Source: Dipylidium caninum
Lineage: Eukaryota > Platyhelminthes > Cestoda > Cyclophyllidea > Dipylidiidae
Length of the DNA: 64,000 nucleotides
Assembly (NCBI GenBank): GCA_017562135.1
Contig: QEYB01001046.1
Location: 3,782,001-3,846,000 of the forward strand
Direction: 5' to 3'
Positions within the stretch are counted from its first letter, which is position 1. Every line of letters starts with the position of its first letter. Shown piece by piece: positions 51,101 to 63,782 of this stretch. The notes beneath the pieces are model-generated. The model worked only from the letters and a program-made list of their open reading frames with translations, made no database searches and had not been told where the DNA came from. Position numbers and translations under genes: made by a program.

Positions 51101-54100
51101 TTTCGAAGGCTTTAGCATTTACCTTTACTATTCCCGGTCTTTCTTTCGTCCTCTTGCTTCATCCATCAAGGCCACAAGACAGTACTGTTCACTTTCCTCA
51201 AGGTGATCTTTTTTCTTCCAGTTATCCAATTCAACGGTCCGACAGTTAAACACATCAGTGATTAGACTTTGGAAAGTTGATATACCCACTGAGACTGAGT
51301 TTCCGCTGTTATATCTTTAAAGTGAATTAATTGGTCCATTCATTGTCAATGAAGTGACGTTAAGGTAGGACACCTAACGACTCCTTCGTTTCTCACCCTG
51401 GAGGTGCTCTTGGGTAGTTGTTAGGCTTATTGAAAGTAAAAAATTTTCAAATAGAGTTGCAATAATAAACAGGCTGTCCAGTGGGTGAGGGCAGAAGGAT
51501 TCTTTCCCAGAGTATCGGCAACATGATTTATGCTACAATTTAATCCTTCCTAAAAAGGTGGGCTTTAATTTCAGTGCTGACGAGAGACTGGAGGAGCGAA
51601 GGCACTCCGACTTGATGGTTTCCTACACAGGAACGGTGGAGTGGCAGCCACAAGCCATCTACAAGAGCGCCTGCTTTGTGCACATCAAGTACTTCCCCTT
51701 TGACCAGCAAAACTGCAAATTCAAATTCGGCCCCTGGACGTATGACGCGTAAGACAACCTTGGCTTATCTGCCTTACTCGAGGCAGTTTTTATCGCAGCG
51801 TCTTCTTAACAAAATCAAACACACACTGCAAACAACTGCTTCTGCTCTCGCCGTTGTGACATGACGACTTCGTTTAGCGCACCGAACGTTTGAAATAGTC
51901 CAAATAGATCATCCGCTCACGGTAACAAACTAGGGATACAGCTTTAAATTCGACTTAATGCGGGATTAACGCATTTCTGAGAATTGTTAATATATCCCAT
52001 TTATTGAGACATTTGTAGCTTGGACATTGAGGAATATAACGTCTGACGTGGCCTGAGTTCAAGCACGACACAACGCCACCAGTCATGTAATTGGCGTGGC
52101 GAACATGTCAAGTCGGGTGCCAGGTGCTCGCCTCCCCAAAACTAACAACAAACACACAAAGTGCTACTTGAGGATTAGAATCTGTGACTTCGGCAAAACG
52201 TTGGTTTCTTCTATTCCTTCGTTTTTTATCATTTCTATCGTTAGCATTTCATGTCCTTTTGCCCGTTTGTTAGCACGTGAGAGGTGTTCCTGTTCTTCTT
52301 TTACTCCGTACTAGATGATACACCTTTTGCACTCGTCGCAATGTCTACTTCTGATGCAATGACGCCTTTGGTATGTGCACTGACGAGGTCAACCGGAGCC
52401 GGTTCGTTGCTGGCTCCGGGCGCCCCGTAGCCCCGCGTTTGTACGATCAATTTGCCCTTTAGTAATTCTCGAGACGAAAGCTCACAAAATCAACTGACTC
52501 AATCTAAAATCTACACCCTGTTCAACTAAAATTCATAAACACTCGCTCATGATGGTCACAAATAAATAATAATTATTGAAAAAATACGCTTTTTACAGAG
52601 ATGAGATGTTCTTCTCGGAACACGATGACGCCAAACATTATGCCTTCCCACTTAACATGGAAACGGTCAAGTTCGGGCATTCTTGCAGGTCGTGCACACT
52701 GCTGTGAAATCGTGCAGGCTGCCTCTGGGCATAAATACGAGGACAACTCGACTGCTCGTGGAGGAACTGAGGCCTCTTTTCGTTACGTTTAACCGATCGT
52801 ATTAGACCTTCCTTTAAACGACAACACGTTTGTCAAAGTGGAGACATCGTAAGACAGATAGTCATTGTTTTTTATAAATGAGGGCCGGGGTGTTAGAGGT
52901 TTGTGGTAAATCGAGCCTTCAGGGCATGCGGAGGAAATAAAATCCAGTTTCGCCAGTGTGGTGGGCCTCCGGTGCCTAGTAACGAAAACAAATGGTGCTC
53001 ATGCTCCGCTTTTACATTTGACCTAATCGAAATTACCTTTTCGACTAAACTGAAATTTAACTAGGCGGTCTGTTGAAGCAGACTCCACTTTATTGGCTAG
53101 TGACCATGGAGAAAATTGCCACAGTAATTGAACATGAAGAAGTAAAAGTCTTCTTAAGAACAATTCTCTTGACTACAAGTCCTCACGCTTCGCCACTGGC
53201 CACCATTTCGTATCCTCTAACTCATTCCTCAACAATGAGACCCACGGAAGTGGTCACATCAGCCGGTCCCAAAGATGAAACATAAAGGGGCTTCGGCACG
53301 AGTAGACAACGCAAAATGGTTGGATTACTTGGGAAAATGTTAAACCTGCCAGGCTCTGTTCCTTCGTGTTTGTCTTAAATATAATGGGTAGATCGCGTGT
53401 TAGAATACAGACAGTTGTAGAAAAATGCTCTTTGTTAAAGTAGTCTTGCATTTTGTTTGCAACCCCCAATATTGCTTTGATCCTTCCTTTTGAAGGAGGC
53501 AGGCAGAAATGCGAGGCCTCGGCGTCCCGCGTCGCGAGTTCTGTTCTTGGGCAACCGGCAAGGGGGACTTACTTAGCTGATGGAAGTCCCAACGCTCGCC
53601 AATTGTTTGACAAATGGCAGACCAAATTACCGCTCCTCCTATTAAGCCACTAGGATGACCATTTTATTTTGGTCTTAATGAAATGCAAAGTGGGGAGCTA
53701 CGCAAGTGGTGGTAAACACTTGGGAGTCGAGGAGTATGGCGCAAACAAGGGTATTTTTGGAAAGGAATCATCTAATTATGCGAGGAGAATTTCATCGGTA
53801 GTAATTTTATAGGTAAAAGCTTGGAGAATTACAAATAGTTGAAAATTTTATAAGCCCCCACATTCACAATTGAAAACCGTCTGTAATTTCGTTGAAGTAG
53901 CATTGGAGCCTGGTCATTGCTGAACTTGGTGACAACAGCGAAGGAACTGCTAACAAACTCACTTTCCCTTAAACTGAGCTTTTTCGCAGGGGTTTTTGGA
54001 GGATAGTGTCGAGCTCATTGTTCACCTCCAACTTTCTGACATACGGCGAGGATAGATGCATTGCTTTGCCATTTTGTAATGCCATTCATGGTGCAAAAAT

Positions 54101-57100
54101 CTGACTTCGCTTTGTGTAAGCGAAAGACGTGCATATTTTAAGTGTCTTATTGCCTACAGTGCACGAACAAATATAACCTTCTACAACAACTCGGACGGAT
54201 GGTTTCTGAACGACTACGAGGAGAGTCCAGAGTGGGAGCTGCTGGCTACAAAAGCCGTCTTTACGGGCATTAAGTACCAATGCTGCGCCGAGATCTATCC
54301 TGATATAACCTTCCAAATGGTGATCAAGCGCCAGCCAGCCTTCTACAACTACGTCATCATCCTTCCCTGTTTCCTGCTTTCCTCGCTCACCCTCGTCCTC
54401 TTCTGTCTGCCCGCCGAAACGCCCGCAAAGATGCAGCTTGGTATGCTGAGAAGCCGAAGCTTCCTTCCTATGTGATTTCGGGTAGTTAGTCTTTGCATAG
54501 CCCTCCGGACACTTAACATGGAATGTTTCACAGGCCTGGTAGACAGAGATTCTCTCCACCCGGTCCCAAATTTGTGTACGCACGGGGGACAACGAGTCCA
54601 TAAAGACGAAGTACGTAGCCTGTAAAGGCGTAGCGCACAAAGGGCTTTAGAGGCAACGAAATGAACATCAAAATCGCCACCTCTGCTTACACTTCGACGT
54701 ATAGCCTTATAATTATGTCCACGCGTGCGTGCCCATCCGGAGGGCGGAGGGAAACAAGGGAGGGAGGGCGGGAGGGGCTGGTGGCTACGGCTACTGACGC
54801 CGAATTTGCATCCGAAGTAGGCGGATGGCTGGTGCTGTTCAGTAGATATGTAATGAGATGGATGTAGACATCAGACTCGGACTCAAAAGTAACTTTATTA
54901 CATATTGGAGGAGTTATAATTCGCATTTAAGTAACGGACAGGAGGCAGCTTGCAGCTAGGATGATTTACTGATCTCTAAGCCTTGAAACACGAGCCAACG
55001 GGAATATGATCCTCCCTCAACCTACTCTTCTATTCGCCCGTTTGTGAGGAGGGAACAAGCCTCTTTTTCCTGACGTATACTCACAATGATTTAACCTTCT
55101 ACTTTTAATGCACTTTCCACCCTTTGACCCGCTCACCACATCTCGCGCTGACAGACAGCCGGCTTTCCTCAGCTCTTCATGCCTGTGCGCCTGCTCCCTC
55201 ACGCCTCTCGAAGTCGGTTAATTTCTGCCACATACCTTTCGCCTATGACTTCATAGAACGGATTTCGCGCCTCCACATCCCTTACTGCCGAGGCAAGACG
55301 GCGCTAAATGAGAGCACAGCAAGCGGATCCACGCCTTGGTTTGCTTTGTAACCGGACGTCGGCAGGCACTCGTTGGCCGACTATGCCGATGCCATGCCAT
55401 GCCTCGCCTGACTGACTGACTGATTGACAGACTGACGAAGCTACGTAAAATGTTTTGGTGATTTGCAGACGCAAACTGAAAAAATCAAATACTAAAAATG
55501 CTATCGTTTGTCCCATCAATCCTCAGTGCTTTTATAGGACTTTGAGTTGTTGTCTCAGAAGAATTTATTCCGCCTATTTCACTGCAATTATTTTATCCTA
55601 GGCGCGTTTTAATGACGCAGTTCGGTTCTGCTCATTGCCATTCCAACTTTCTAGGAAAGTGGCATCTCAATTTGCATAATTTAAAGCTTCCTCGGAAAGT
55701 TAGGACAAAAGAAAAAGTAGGATTGCGCAGCAATAGGAAGCTCACGCATCCCTTCAGAAATGCTGAGGTTGGTGATGAAAACTGGGAGGCATGTGTAAGC
55801 TGCCAAATGATGTTTCTCTGCTCCGAACCTTCTCAGCTCAGCCCACCACATATAACCGTAATGCCTGACACTGTTAAAAAGGCAAGCCAAGGCACACGCA
55901 CGTGGACCACCAGTCCAACCGCAGGCATTTCGGTCCCTTGCCCGTATTTCCCTCTCAATTAACTCGAATTCTTAAGTCCCTTACTGTCAACAGTATCTTC
56001 TAAATGTTGACCTCACTCGGGCCTAATTTCTCCAAACTTCTCTCTCATTTAAATGGATTTCGCCCCCGCCAAAGGTAGCCACATCGTCCTTTAGATCATC
56101 GCGCCTTGAAACCCCGTCAGGAAAGATGCCTAGTCTGATTTATGGGCATGTAGATTCGGCGGATTCTATGCGCGGGACAACCTCTAATGGAATACTCGGA
56201 GAGTTAGTGGTGGAGAAGGCCGTGTCGACTCGGGAATCAACAACGGCGCGTCTCTTTCGTCGCAATGTTGGAACCTTTTATAATGTTTTCATGCATCAAA
56301 GGAAAAGTAACACACAAAAAACTTATTAATGGTTCGTGTCTTTGGATGAGCATGTCAGGAGTGCGTACTTTTAATTGAACGCGGCTATTCTGAATACTTC
56401 CAAACGGGTGAGCGCTAGTACATACCCGCACTCGTCCTCAGATACATTTTAAGCCGACGTGCAGACGATAGAACGAAAGAGATTCTTTGACAACGTAGTT
56501 ATCACGCAACTACCACCAGGCTGCGAGAGGAAGTGGCAAGATTCCTTTCGGCCGCGAAAACACCTCAGTTCTGTCGCCTGCCCCACCCTTCAGTCCCCCC
56601 GCCCGCTCACCCCGAATCCCACCAGCGCCACCACCGCCGCCGTTCCGAACAGTCCTCGCATGACATAGATGCCTCCAGCTAGTGCGGGGTGTGTGTGTAT
56701 GTGTGTGTTGCCATTCGCAAATCTTTTTTTCTTGGAGCAACAGATAAATGCGTGAGCTTGCACGGAAATGGCCTACGTTTCAGCGCAGTTGCCCGGACGA
56801 GGGTGGTAGTTATTGTGTGGCCCAGTGTGTCGCAAAGTAGTGCAATACCAAGTTTCCGAGAGGTTCCCGTGCGTCCTAAATGCGTACAAAATGCGAAACT
56901 TAAGCAATTGTAAATTACTAAAGTTTGCATATTGTTTGTTTCGTTGAGAGTCACCCATCTGAGGAGGCAACCCACGGTGCGGACAGTCTCACCTTTGCCG
57001 TTCACAGGGAGAGAAGGAGAAGGGAGGACAGGCGTTAGAGCCTGGGGGAATTGTTTTATTCACTCACCCATAAAGGCTTCCAGCTGCGCGCCCGGGCCAA

Positions 57101-60100
57101 CTGATGCGAGATGCTGCTCGACAGAAACTCACAAAGATGAAAAGTCGGCGTCCCGCGCGTCACTGTCAATTGCGATTTTGAAAGTAAGACTGGTCGTATT
57201 TCGAGGGAACGAACCGTTGCGGTACTTCTCGCCAACCCATTGTGTGACCCACATTTAAAGACTCAGTTGAGCATCGTGGGGAGACCTCGTAATGTCCGAG
57301 TGGCCACGTTGACGTCCCCCCTAACTTGTAACTAATCTTTCTTCATGAATTTATTATCACTCGCCGCTTCTCATGAGTGAATCGACAACGAATCAGGAGA
57401 CCTGGTCGTGCACGTTAAGCAGTCCTGTGCAGAGAGGACACTTACCTCCGTCACAATTCTGTCCAGATGTTTCGTAGCGATTACTAGTTACAGGTGAGGA
57501 CGCTCAGGCAACAGCGTCTCTCATACAGCCTAGCGCGCCGGTCACGGGTATATAAGGAGAGTAAACCTGTTTTCTAATTTGGAGGTACGTCCAGTTCTGT
57601 TGCTTCTCGTGTTACCATGAACGGCCATACTATTCCCTCAAGTTATTCGCCTAAGAGACCAGTGGGTATGCTTGAGAGGACAAGGCGGGTCGCTGCGAAA
57701 ATGCAGCCCTTTGGGCTTCTGACCGGCGTACTGGTAGCACTGCCAGTTAACTCTCGCCACGAGTTTCCGTGCACCCACTTTTGTGATACGCAACATCTCC
57801 CGCACGGCTGATTCCGTAATGAATGCGGTTTGGCATAAACGGGCAGAAGGGGTGGGTATAAGTGCCAGATGAAAAGAGACAGGAAATGGCGACACACTCG
57901 CCACCACAACAAGTATGCAATCCGTGCAGATATTGAAAAGCCTGAATACATGAAGAGTCGGCTGAAGAGATTTACTAGCCCCCGTTTTTTTATATGCCTA
58001 CTTCGCCGTCTGCATTGCCTTTCACCGAGGACATAATGCACCCGAAGAAGTTGGCTTCGTCCCGACCTCACTACGCCCGGAAATGAGGGGATTCGATCTT
58101 CATTTGTCACCGGAAGCGAAATTTGTGTACCTAGACGACGTCATAAGAACCGTAACGTGCCCTTCTACGTGACATGCGACCGAGCCCCACAGATGGGCTA
58201 TTTTTGGTTGCCTGACATTACTAGGCAACCAGAAGTTGCACGCATTCAGGACAATAGGAGCTGGGAGGCACCCGCATGTGTATTTTTGTTCTAAAGAATT
58301 TCACTATACGTTTGACGGTGGAAACATGCCTTAGAAGCGTACACAACATTACGAGCCTCGACACACGGGCCTAAGTATGTCTTCGAGATTCATTCTCCCC
58401 GCCACCCCCACCTCGTTCTAAAATCAGAACCCGTAGACGGAGAACCCACCACAGGGAGTTGGCTCACCTAAATGGAAGGCACAAGAGTGAGTGCCTAGAG
58501 CTTGTTCGCCGCAGATTTGCGGTCTGTCTACTTAACTGTCGTTAAATTCTGCGCATGGGGGAGTCCGGAATTCGCTTCAAAGCCACAAAGAACTCACTGT
58601 TTGTAAAAGGAAAAGTTTTAGTCTCTTCAATCCTATTTTTTGAACGTGCACCACCCGACAGCAAGTGAAAGCTCCCACTACCACAACGAAAGTGCCATTA
58701 TCTACCAAATAACTGCTAAGTAATGCTCTTCTTCGAGATTCGTAGCCCTTGCAGAGCCGTTGATCCAATAGCTGGTGTTATCACCCACCGTGGCAGATGT
58801 GTTCCGAGACTTGATAGGTCTAACTCTAACTTGTGGCAACATTGCCTTTTGCAGGTATGACGATGTTTCAAGCCTTCAACTTTCTACTGCTCATTCTGAC
58901 CCAGTCAATCCCTTCCGGCGCCAGTTCCTTTCCGCTTATAGGTAAGACCACCGCATTTATTGCTATTTGCGTCCTGCTCACTTCTGCAGCTGAAAAGAAC
59001 ACTGTGATTTTGGTCTGTAGTGAAATAGCGTAGATGAGTCTACATGGGAACAGGCGAACACATTTCGAGCGAGTTGGAAGCACAGATTCCCGGTTCTCCA
59101 TGCATGGGACCATGCTGGGGGGAACTGTATGCCCTCAACGAAGCAGCTGTGGTGTGTCACAGCTTGCAAACACGGCGTGGAAGTTGACTTTAAAAGGTAT
59201 CCTAGCATTTGAGCAAGGGATGGACGAGAGGAAGTTTGTTAGGAACTGATTAGAGAATATTTTGAGGCTGGAACCTCAACGACGTACGTCAGGAGTACTA
59301 GGTGGACAATTTATCAGTGCCTAAAAATAGAAGATCAGTCCAGAAGTGCCGTTTGCCTCAAGGAGACTGAAGTACTTCAGTGTACCACGTCCCACTTGCA
59401 TTGTATGTGTACACGTTGCGCGGAGCTGTTTTATTTCCGATGGAATCTCCGTCTCCCTAGTTCCTGTAAGAGGAGGAGAGTCACTTGGCTAGTGGTTTCT
59501 AGTAGTTCCTTCACTGCGGTCTGTCATCTTAAAGGCCATATTGTGTTTATCAGTCTCTGGCAGCCGCTCTACCGTTCGTACTTCCAGCGTCGGCATTCAC
59601 CGAGAGCGGCCCCTAGGGGCAGTCAGTCGTTGTACTTGCCGCCACCTGAATAGGGTGCTTCCCCAGGCCGTGTGCGGCAGACCGCTTTGTACATTTGGAG
59701 TGTCTAGAAAAGCTAGTGAAAGCAGATTTTCATCTTCGCTTTTAGCTCATTCACGCAATCAGCTCCCCTTGTAACTCTGCTTTTAGTAATGTGGAGGCTT
59801 GGTTTTATGCGAGATCATAATTTATACTCCCCCTAAAGTTCATTGGGACGCACCAAGAACGACTCCATTTAGATTAGATTGTTTGATTTAATTCGCCCTC
59901 CGAGCAGTCTGCACAACTTCCGCTCGTAAAATTAATGAAGCTGGTCATCAAGGAGCGAAATACTCTTTGTCAGGCGCCCTCGTCGAACCTTCAGACGGCT
60001 TGAGTGAAAGCAGCCCTGAGAAAAGAGGCTTCAAGTATAGTTTTAACGAGGAGGAGTTTACCCACGGGTAGCCTGTTTAGGAAGAATTTCATTTGATGAA

Positions 60101-63100
60101 TCGTTGATACGCCTACCGACTGCCCTAAGAGATGTCGAAATAACTCGTGTCTTCTCCCACAAAGTCTTGAGGCGCGCTAACCGCACTACTTCGTCTCAGT
60201 CGGCAGGGAATGTCCCCTCTTAGTCGGCCACAGCAAGGGCAGCTGTAGGCGAATGTGGGCGATTAATTAGCAAGGGAGTAAGGGCGGTGTAGGAACAATG
60301 AGCAACCTGTCATGCTCAGTCTCGGCCTGGAAAGCGCTGTCTATGAAAATGATCAGAAATGGCTGGAGACTACCTCTCCCACACCACAGCCGATTGCGCC
60401 CATCTTCCCGCTGAACTGCCCCACACAAGGCAGTCCGCGCCTGAACGCAGGGTCTATGCGCTATTTTATACGTCGGTGGGTGAGAGTGAATCAACACAGA
60501 GTGGCTTCTGCCAGCGCCAGTGAGGGTGTCCACCCATCCGACCGCCCGCCCTCCCGCCCGCCCGCCAGTCCTCCGCGCTCGGGCGACCGGCTATATTTAG
60601 CGGTGGCGCCATCTGCGCAGCGCGCCACACAGGCTCTCACCACGGGCAGAGAGTTGCGTGCGCTGAAGAACCTGCGGGGTCGCACTCGCCGCCCACATAA
60701 TTTGCGGAACACTCGCCTCGCCCCTTTATTTACTCCCTGTCACATTGCTTTTCTAGGTACCTATTACTGTATCAACATGTTTTTGGTGACGCTGTCAACC
60801 TTCCTCTGCCTCATTGTTGTGAACTGCCACTTTCGGGGTGACAGTCAATCCGAAGTGCCACGTTGGGCCAAGACAGTAAGACTCATTTCCGAAAGATCTA
60901 TTAATACGATGCGCATTATGGGCTTATTTTTTCGCAATTTGGTGCAAGAAGCGCAATCTGCGTGACTACACAGTGTGGACTTATATGGACTCCAATAAAA
61001 TTGCATTTGGTATGGCAGAAAACCTTCAGCACTCATAAAACCTGACAGGGTAAAGCAGCATAAGTTGACCGCAGTTTCGGACCACCCTCTTAGATCTCGA
61101 CTTAAAAACAGTCACTCCCCTCGAAGAGTCCTGGCTATGAGTCGCCATTGAAGGGCATTAAGGCATTTTGAAGGGGTAATTGTCCAACTTCCCACATTAT
61201 TATGACATCTTCTTTCCGCCCTCACGAAATCTTGCCTTTCCATGGTGGGTAAATTTTTTATTTAAATGTGCTTCACACTCCTTCCAGGTTTTCATAGAAT
61301 ACGGGGCCCGTCTTTTCTTCATCAACTCCCCGTCAACACGCGCGGCCAAAGCGAATGCGAATTCTGCGAGGACATCCAGTTCAGGAGGCGGTAGCGGTGG
61401 CGGCAGCGGGGGCGGCAGTTGGTGGTCACGACGGGCCGCCGACGCGGTTCTGGGTGAAGCCGCACGTGCTGACAGGATGATGCGTTCGACTGCTGGCAAC
61501 GCGTGCCGATCCACGTGCCAGACACCGCCAGGGCAGATGAAGCGACGTCACATGCGCGATGCCTACAGAGGTAGCTCCACACCAAGTAGTGCACTTGCTT
61601 CCGCCGAAGTCGTTCACTGTATAACTACGCATAGGTTGCACCAACTGCCGAAGGCTACTGTTTCATGATAGATTAATTTGAAGATGAGCTAAATGCTTAC
61701 CAGCAAGGGATACCCACACATGCATTCTCGCCTCCTGCTCGGAGATTTTCTTTTATCTAACCAAGTCTGTTGTGGCTTGATCTAAATCTTTTGCTATTAC
61801 GATATGGAATTACACCGCAATTAAACTTGCGGCACTTTTTGAGGGGGTTAAGGCGTTCGTTTGTTCACTAGAGTCATCGATAACTTCTCGCTTCTTATTG
61901 TCACCCTTGCAAATGTTGAGGACGTCCCGACCTCTTCGGCAACGCGATGCCAGGCGGTCGAGTAGGCGAGGTGTCTCATACTGAGGATTTTTAGTCCCTT
62001 AAACTCGCTTGTTTCCCACGTGTCCTTGCTACGAGCGATGCCACGCGCCTCCCCCACCATTATGGCTTATCTGCTGAGTGTTCGTTCCCGAGCGGATCAA
62101 TTACAGGCAGAAGCTTGCGTGACCCAACATTCAACTCCTCATCTTTGTGGAAGCAAAATTCAGCCTCCGAGTTAAATGTTCATTGGTGATTTTTATTTCA
62201 CAGTTTTTCCAGTGCAAGGAGGAGGAGGAGGAGGAGGAGGAGACGATTTACACTTTTAATCTCTGAGCAACCCATCTAAGATTATGCTTGCAAAGAATGT
62301 AATTTTCTTCCCATAAACAAGTTCTGGGGGCAAATTTTTCTTCGGCGACGTTCATTGATAAGCAATACGCAGCGGAAAAGGGTGTCACTGCATTAATGAG
62401 TTTCCGTAACCCGGCTCCGAGGCTCGAACTGCTCTCCATTTCCTGCCGCAGTTGCGACACCTCCTCGCCGGCTTCTCGGAACGACATCTTCCACTCGGCA
62501 AATCCCTCCTCCCTCTATTAAATGATGCTGACAGCAGATTTTACGGGCCCATTTGGTTGCTATCTCAAAGTGAAGGCAGATTAATAACAGGCTGAAAATA
62601 AATTGAGATTTTATATGTTTTTTAGCCACGTTTGACATTTGTCCGCCATTTACGCGCACGCGCACGCAGGCGCCAGTCAGTCCCACTAATCCCACGCCCA
62701 TAAAAGGCTAATATTGACGGTCCGCTTTGCTGCTGCTGCTGCTGCTGCCGCTGCCGCTGCTTCATTTGACAGATCCATCACTTACTTAAGGCCTTTTTTA
62801 AGCTTTTTGAGGCTATAAGGGTAAAGAAAATCTCCTTAATCTCCTCAATATCTCAGGTGGCTGCGCTTGTGAAATCGGATGTCATGGGGGCGGTGGGTGC
62901 TGCTCTACAGCTCATGAAACCACTTCACACTATCCGCCAGCTGCTTCGCTTTGTATGGAATGTCAGCAGCAGCAGCAGCATCACCAGCAACAACAACAAC
63001 ACCGTCAGAGAGTTGAAACTTGTCCTCAGCATTGGTCAGCTCAGCCTCATCTCTTGAGTCACTCATGCGCTACTTGCTCGTGCGAAGAGTGCAACGCCTC

Positions 63101-63782
63101 CTACCGGGAGCAGGAGCCACCATGTCGTCTCCCACCCTCGTGCTATCAAAGAAATGCTCAACCGAAATCTCCCTTTGCCGAGGAGGAGACTGTTAACGAT
63201 CAGACTTGTCCGGCCTGCGCCGGTTTGGCGGTGGCGGCCTCCCAAAACTGCGGACTTAACGATGAGGGCTACGCCGATGGCCACTGGGGTCCGCCCATCT
63301 CCAAGGACCCTGACGCAGCCCTCGCCGATGTCTGGGCATCTGCTGCTCACCACCGAAGTGGGCGCTCAACTGCAGCCATTCCCCTCACTCCGTCCCGCCG
63401 TCCACCTTGCTATAACGCAGACAATCTGCTCGCTGAGTGTATCAGCGGCGATGGTGTCTGTGTTGGCAATCAGCTCTCCTACGTGAATGACTGCGCTCAA
63501 TGCCAACAGTGCGATGCTGAACGCTTCGCCTCAGGCACTGAGTCAAAGCCGGACACCCGGGTATTGAGACGAGTAGCGACGGTCACACGCGACATTGGTG
63601 AGGTTGTACGGGGCATCCGCTACTTTCAACGCAAAAATGAGGAGAAAGAACGCGTGCAGAAGATCATAAACGAGTGGCGGACAGTTGGTGGAGTGCTGGA
63701 TCGCCTCTTCTTCATTTGTTATATAGTCGCGATAAGCGTCTCAATTATTCTTTATTTCCCAAGACCAGCGGGCAGTGGATAG
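45112..63782 (+). CDS. Nicotinic acetylcholine receptor subunit, predicted anion-selective (ACC type)
   Basis: A pentameric Cys-loop channel subunit. Exons: 45112-45229, 49026-49258, 49823-49932, 51575-51748, 54160-54440, 58855-58941, 60757-60875, 61288-61570 and 62857-63782, all in phase, giving about 776 residues. Exon 1 is a signal peptide ([16 protein letters not shown]) joined by phase only. Blocks seen: [42 protein letters not shown] (loop A), the Cys-loop from [19 protein letters not shown] with exactly 13 residues between cysteines, GPWTYDA (loop B Trp), and [14 protein letters not shown] (loop C, vicinal Cys, so alpha type). M1 follows [11 protein letters not shown]2 begins [19 protein letters not shown]: Pro-Ala-Lys at -2' to 0' and Gln at 9' and 20'. 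M3 is [20 protein letters not shown]. The M3-M4 loop is long, with Gly/Ser, Gln/His and many Cys. M4 is [20 protein letters not shown]. Confidence 0.94.
45230..49025 (+). other. Receptor intron 1, containing open segments of unknown status
   Basis: A 3.8-kb interval between the signal-peptide exon and the first ligand-binding exon. Several open segments are flanked by splice-like sites: 47062-47142 plus (starts [10 protein letters not shown]), 47827-47887 plus, 48160-48321 plus, and 48478-48699 minus. They are listed as findings because no complete gene can be assembled from them. Confidence 0.4.
48478..48699 (-). CDS. Candidate single exon with a Tudor-like pattern, antisense in receptor intron 1
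   Basis: An open segment of 74 codons, phase 0 at both ends, with a TTTCATTTTTAG acceptor and a TGG/GTGAGA donor. Its middle reads [20 protein letters not shown], followed by [13 protein letters not shown]. This resembles the aromatic-Gly strand and following Leu/Phe/Leu-Pro pattern of extended Tudor domains. No neighbouring exon could be assigned, so it may be a chance ORF, a pseudogene fragment or an exon of a nested gene. Confidence 0.25.
55409..55436. repeat. Imperfect TGAC tetranucleotide repeat
   Basis: Repeated CTGA/TGAC units with one or two interruptions, in receptor intron 5. Confidence 0.7.
56689..56708. repeat. GT dinucleotide microsatellite
   Basis: GTGTGTGTGT with an interrupting TAT, in receptor intron 5. 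Confidence 0.75.
58206..58230. repeat. Perfect inverted repeat, 8-bp stem and 9-base loop
   Basis: GGTTGCCT and AGGCAACC flank a 9-base loop in receptor intron 5. It is too short and isolated to assign a role. Confidence 0.6.
60490..60720. promoter_or_regulatory. CpG-rich island with a TATA-like motif inside the receptor gene
   Basis: Dense CCCGCC/CGCC units are followed by CTATATTTAG near 60592 and a GGTGGCGCCATCTGCGCAG element, about 100-150 bp before the M3 exon. It looks like a promoter or boundary element, but the basis is only composition and motif appearance. Confidence 0.25.
62216..62242. repeat. GGA trinucleotide repeat
   Basis: About nine GGA/GAG units in receptor intron 8. Confidence 0.8.
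62728..62760. repeat. GCT/GCC trinucleotide repeat
   Basis: A (GCT)n run passing into GCC/GCT units, about 100 bp before the last receptor exon. Confidence 0.8.
62963..63004 (+). repeat. Coding CAG/CAA repeat (Gln/His tract)
   Basis: A glutamine-histidine tract within the last exon of the receptor, in the cytoplasmic M3-M4 loop. It is built from CAG, CAT, CAC and CAA codons. Confidence 0.85.

Larger units (their letters stand above)
54441..58854 (+). other. Receptor intron 5, with microsatellites and GC-rich patches
   Basis: A 4.4-kb interval between the M1 and M2 exons. It holds a (GACT)n-like run at 55409-55436, a GT-rich run at 56689-56708, a C-rich stretch at 56570-56645 and a hairpin at 58206-58230. 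Many overlapping ORFs reflect base composition, and none is recognisable. Confidence 0.5.

Noticed and set aside
54086..54640. A 184-codon minus-strand ORF
   Set aside because: It is the antisense shadow of the receptor exon carrying loop C and M1.
60312..60965. A 217-codon plus-strand ORF over the M3 exon
   Set aside because: It covers the M3 exon in the right frame only by running open through the CpG island and past the GTAAGA donor; the part before 60757 is intron.
62857..63057. Plus-strand [22 protein letters not shown] at the start of the last receptor exon
   Set aside because: Entering the exon in phase 1, as the previous donor requires, selects another frame that stays open to the M4 helix and the stop.
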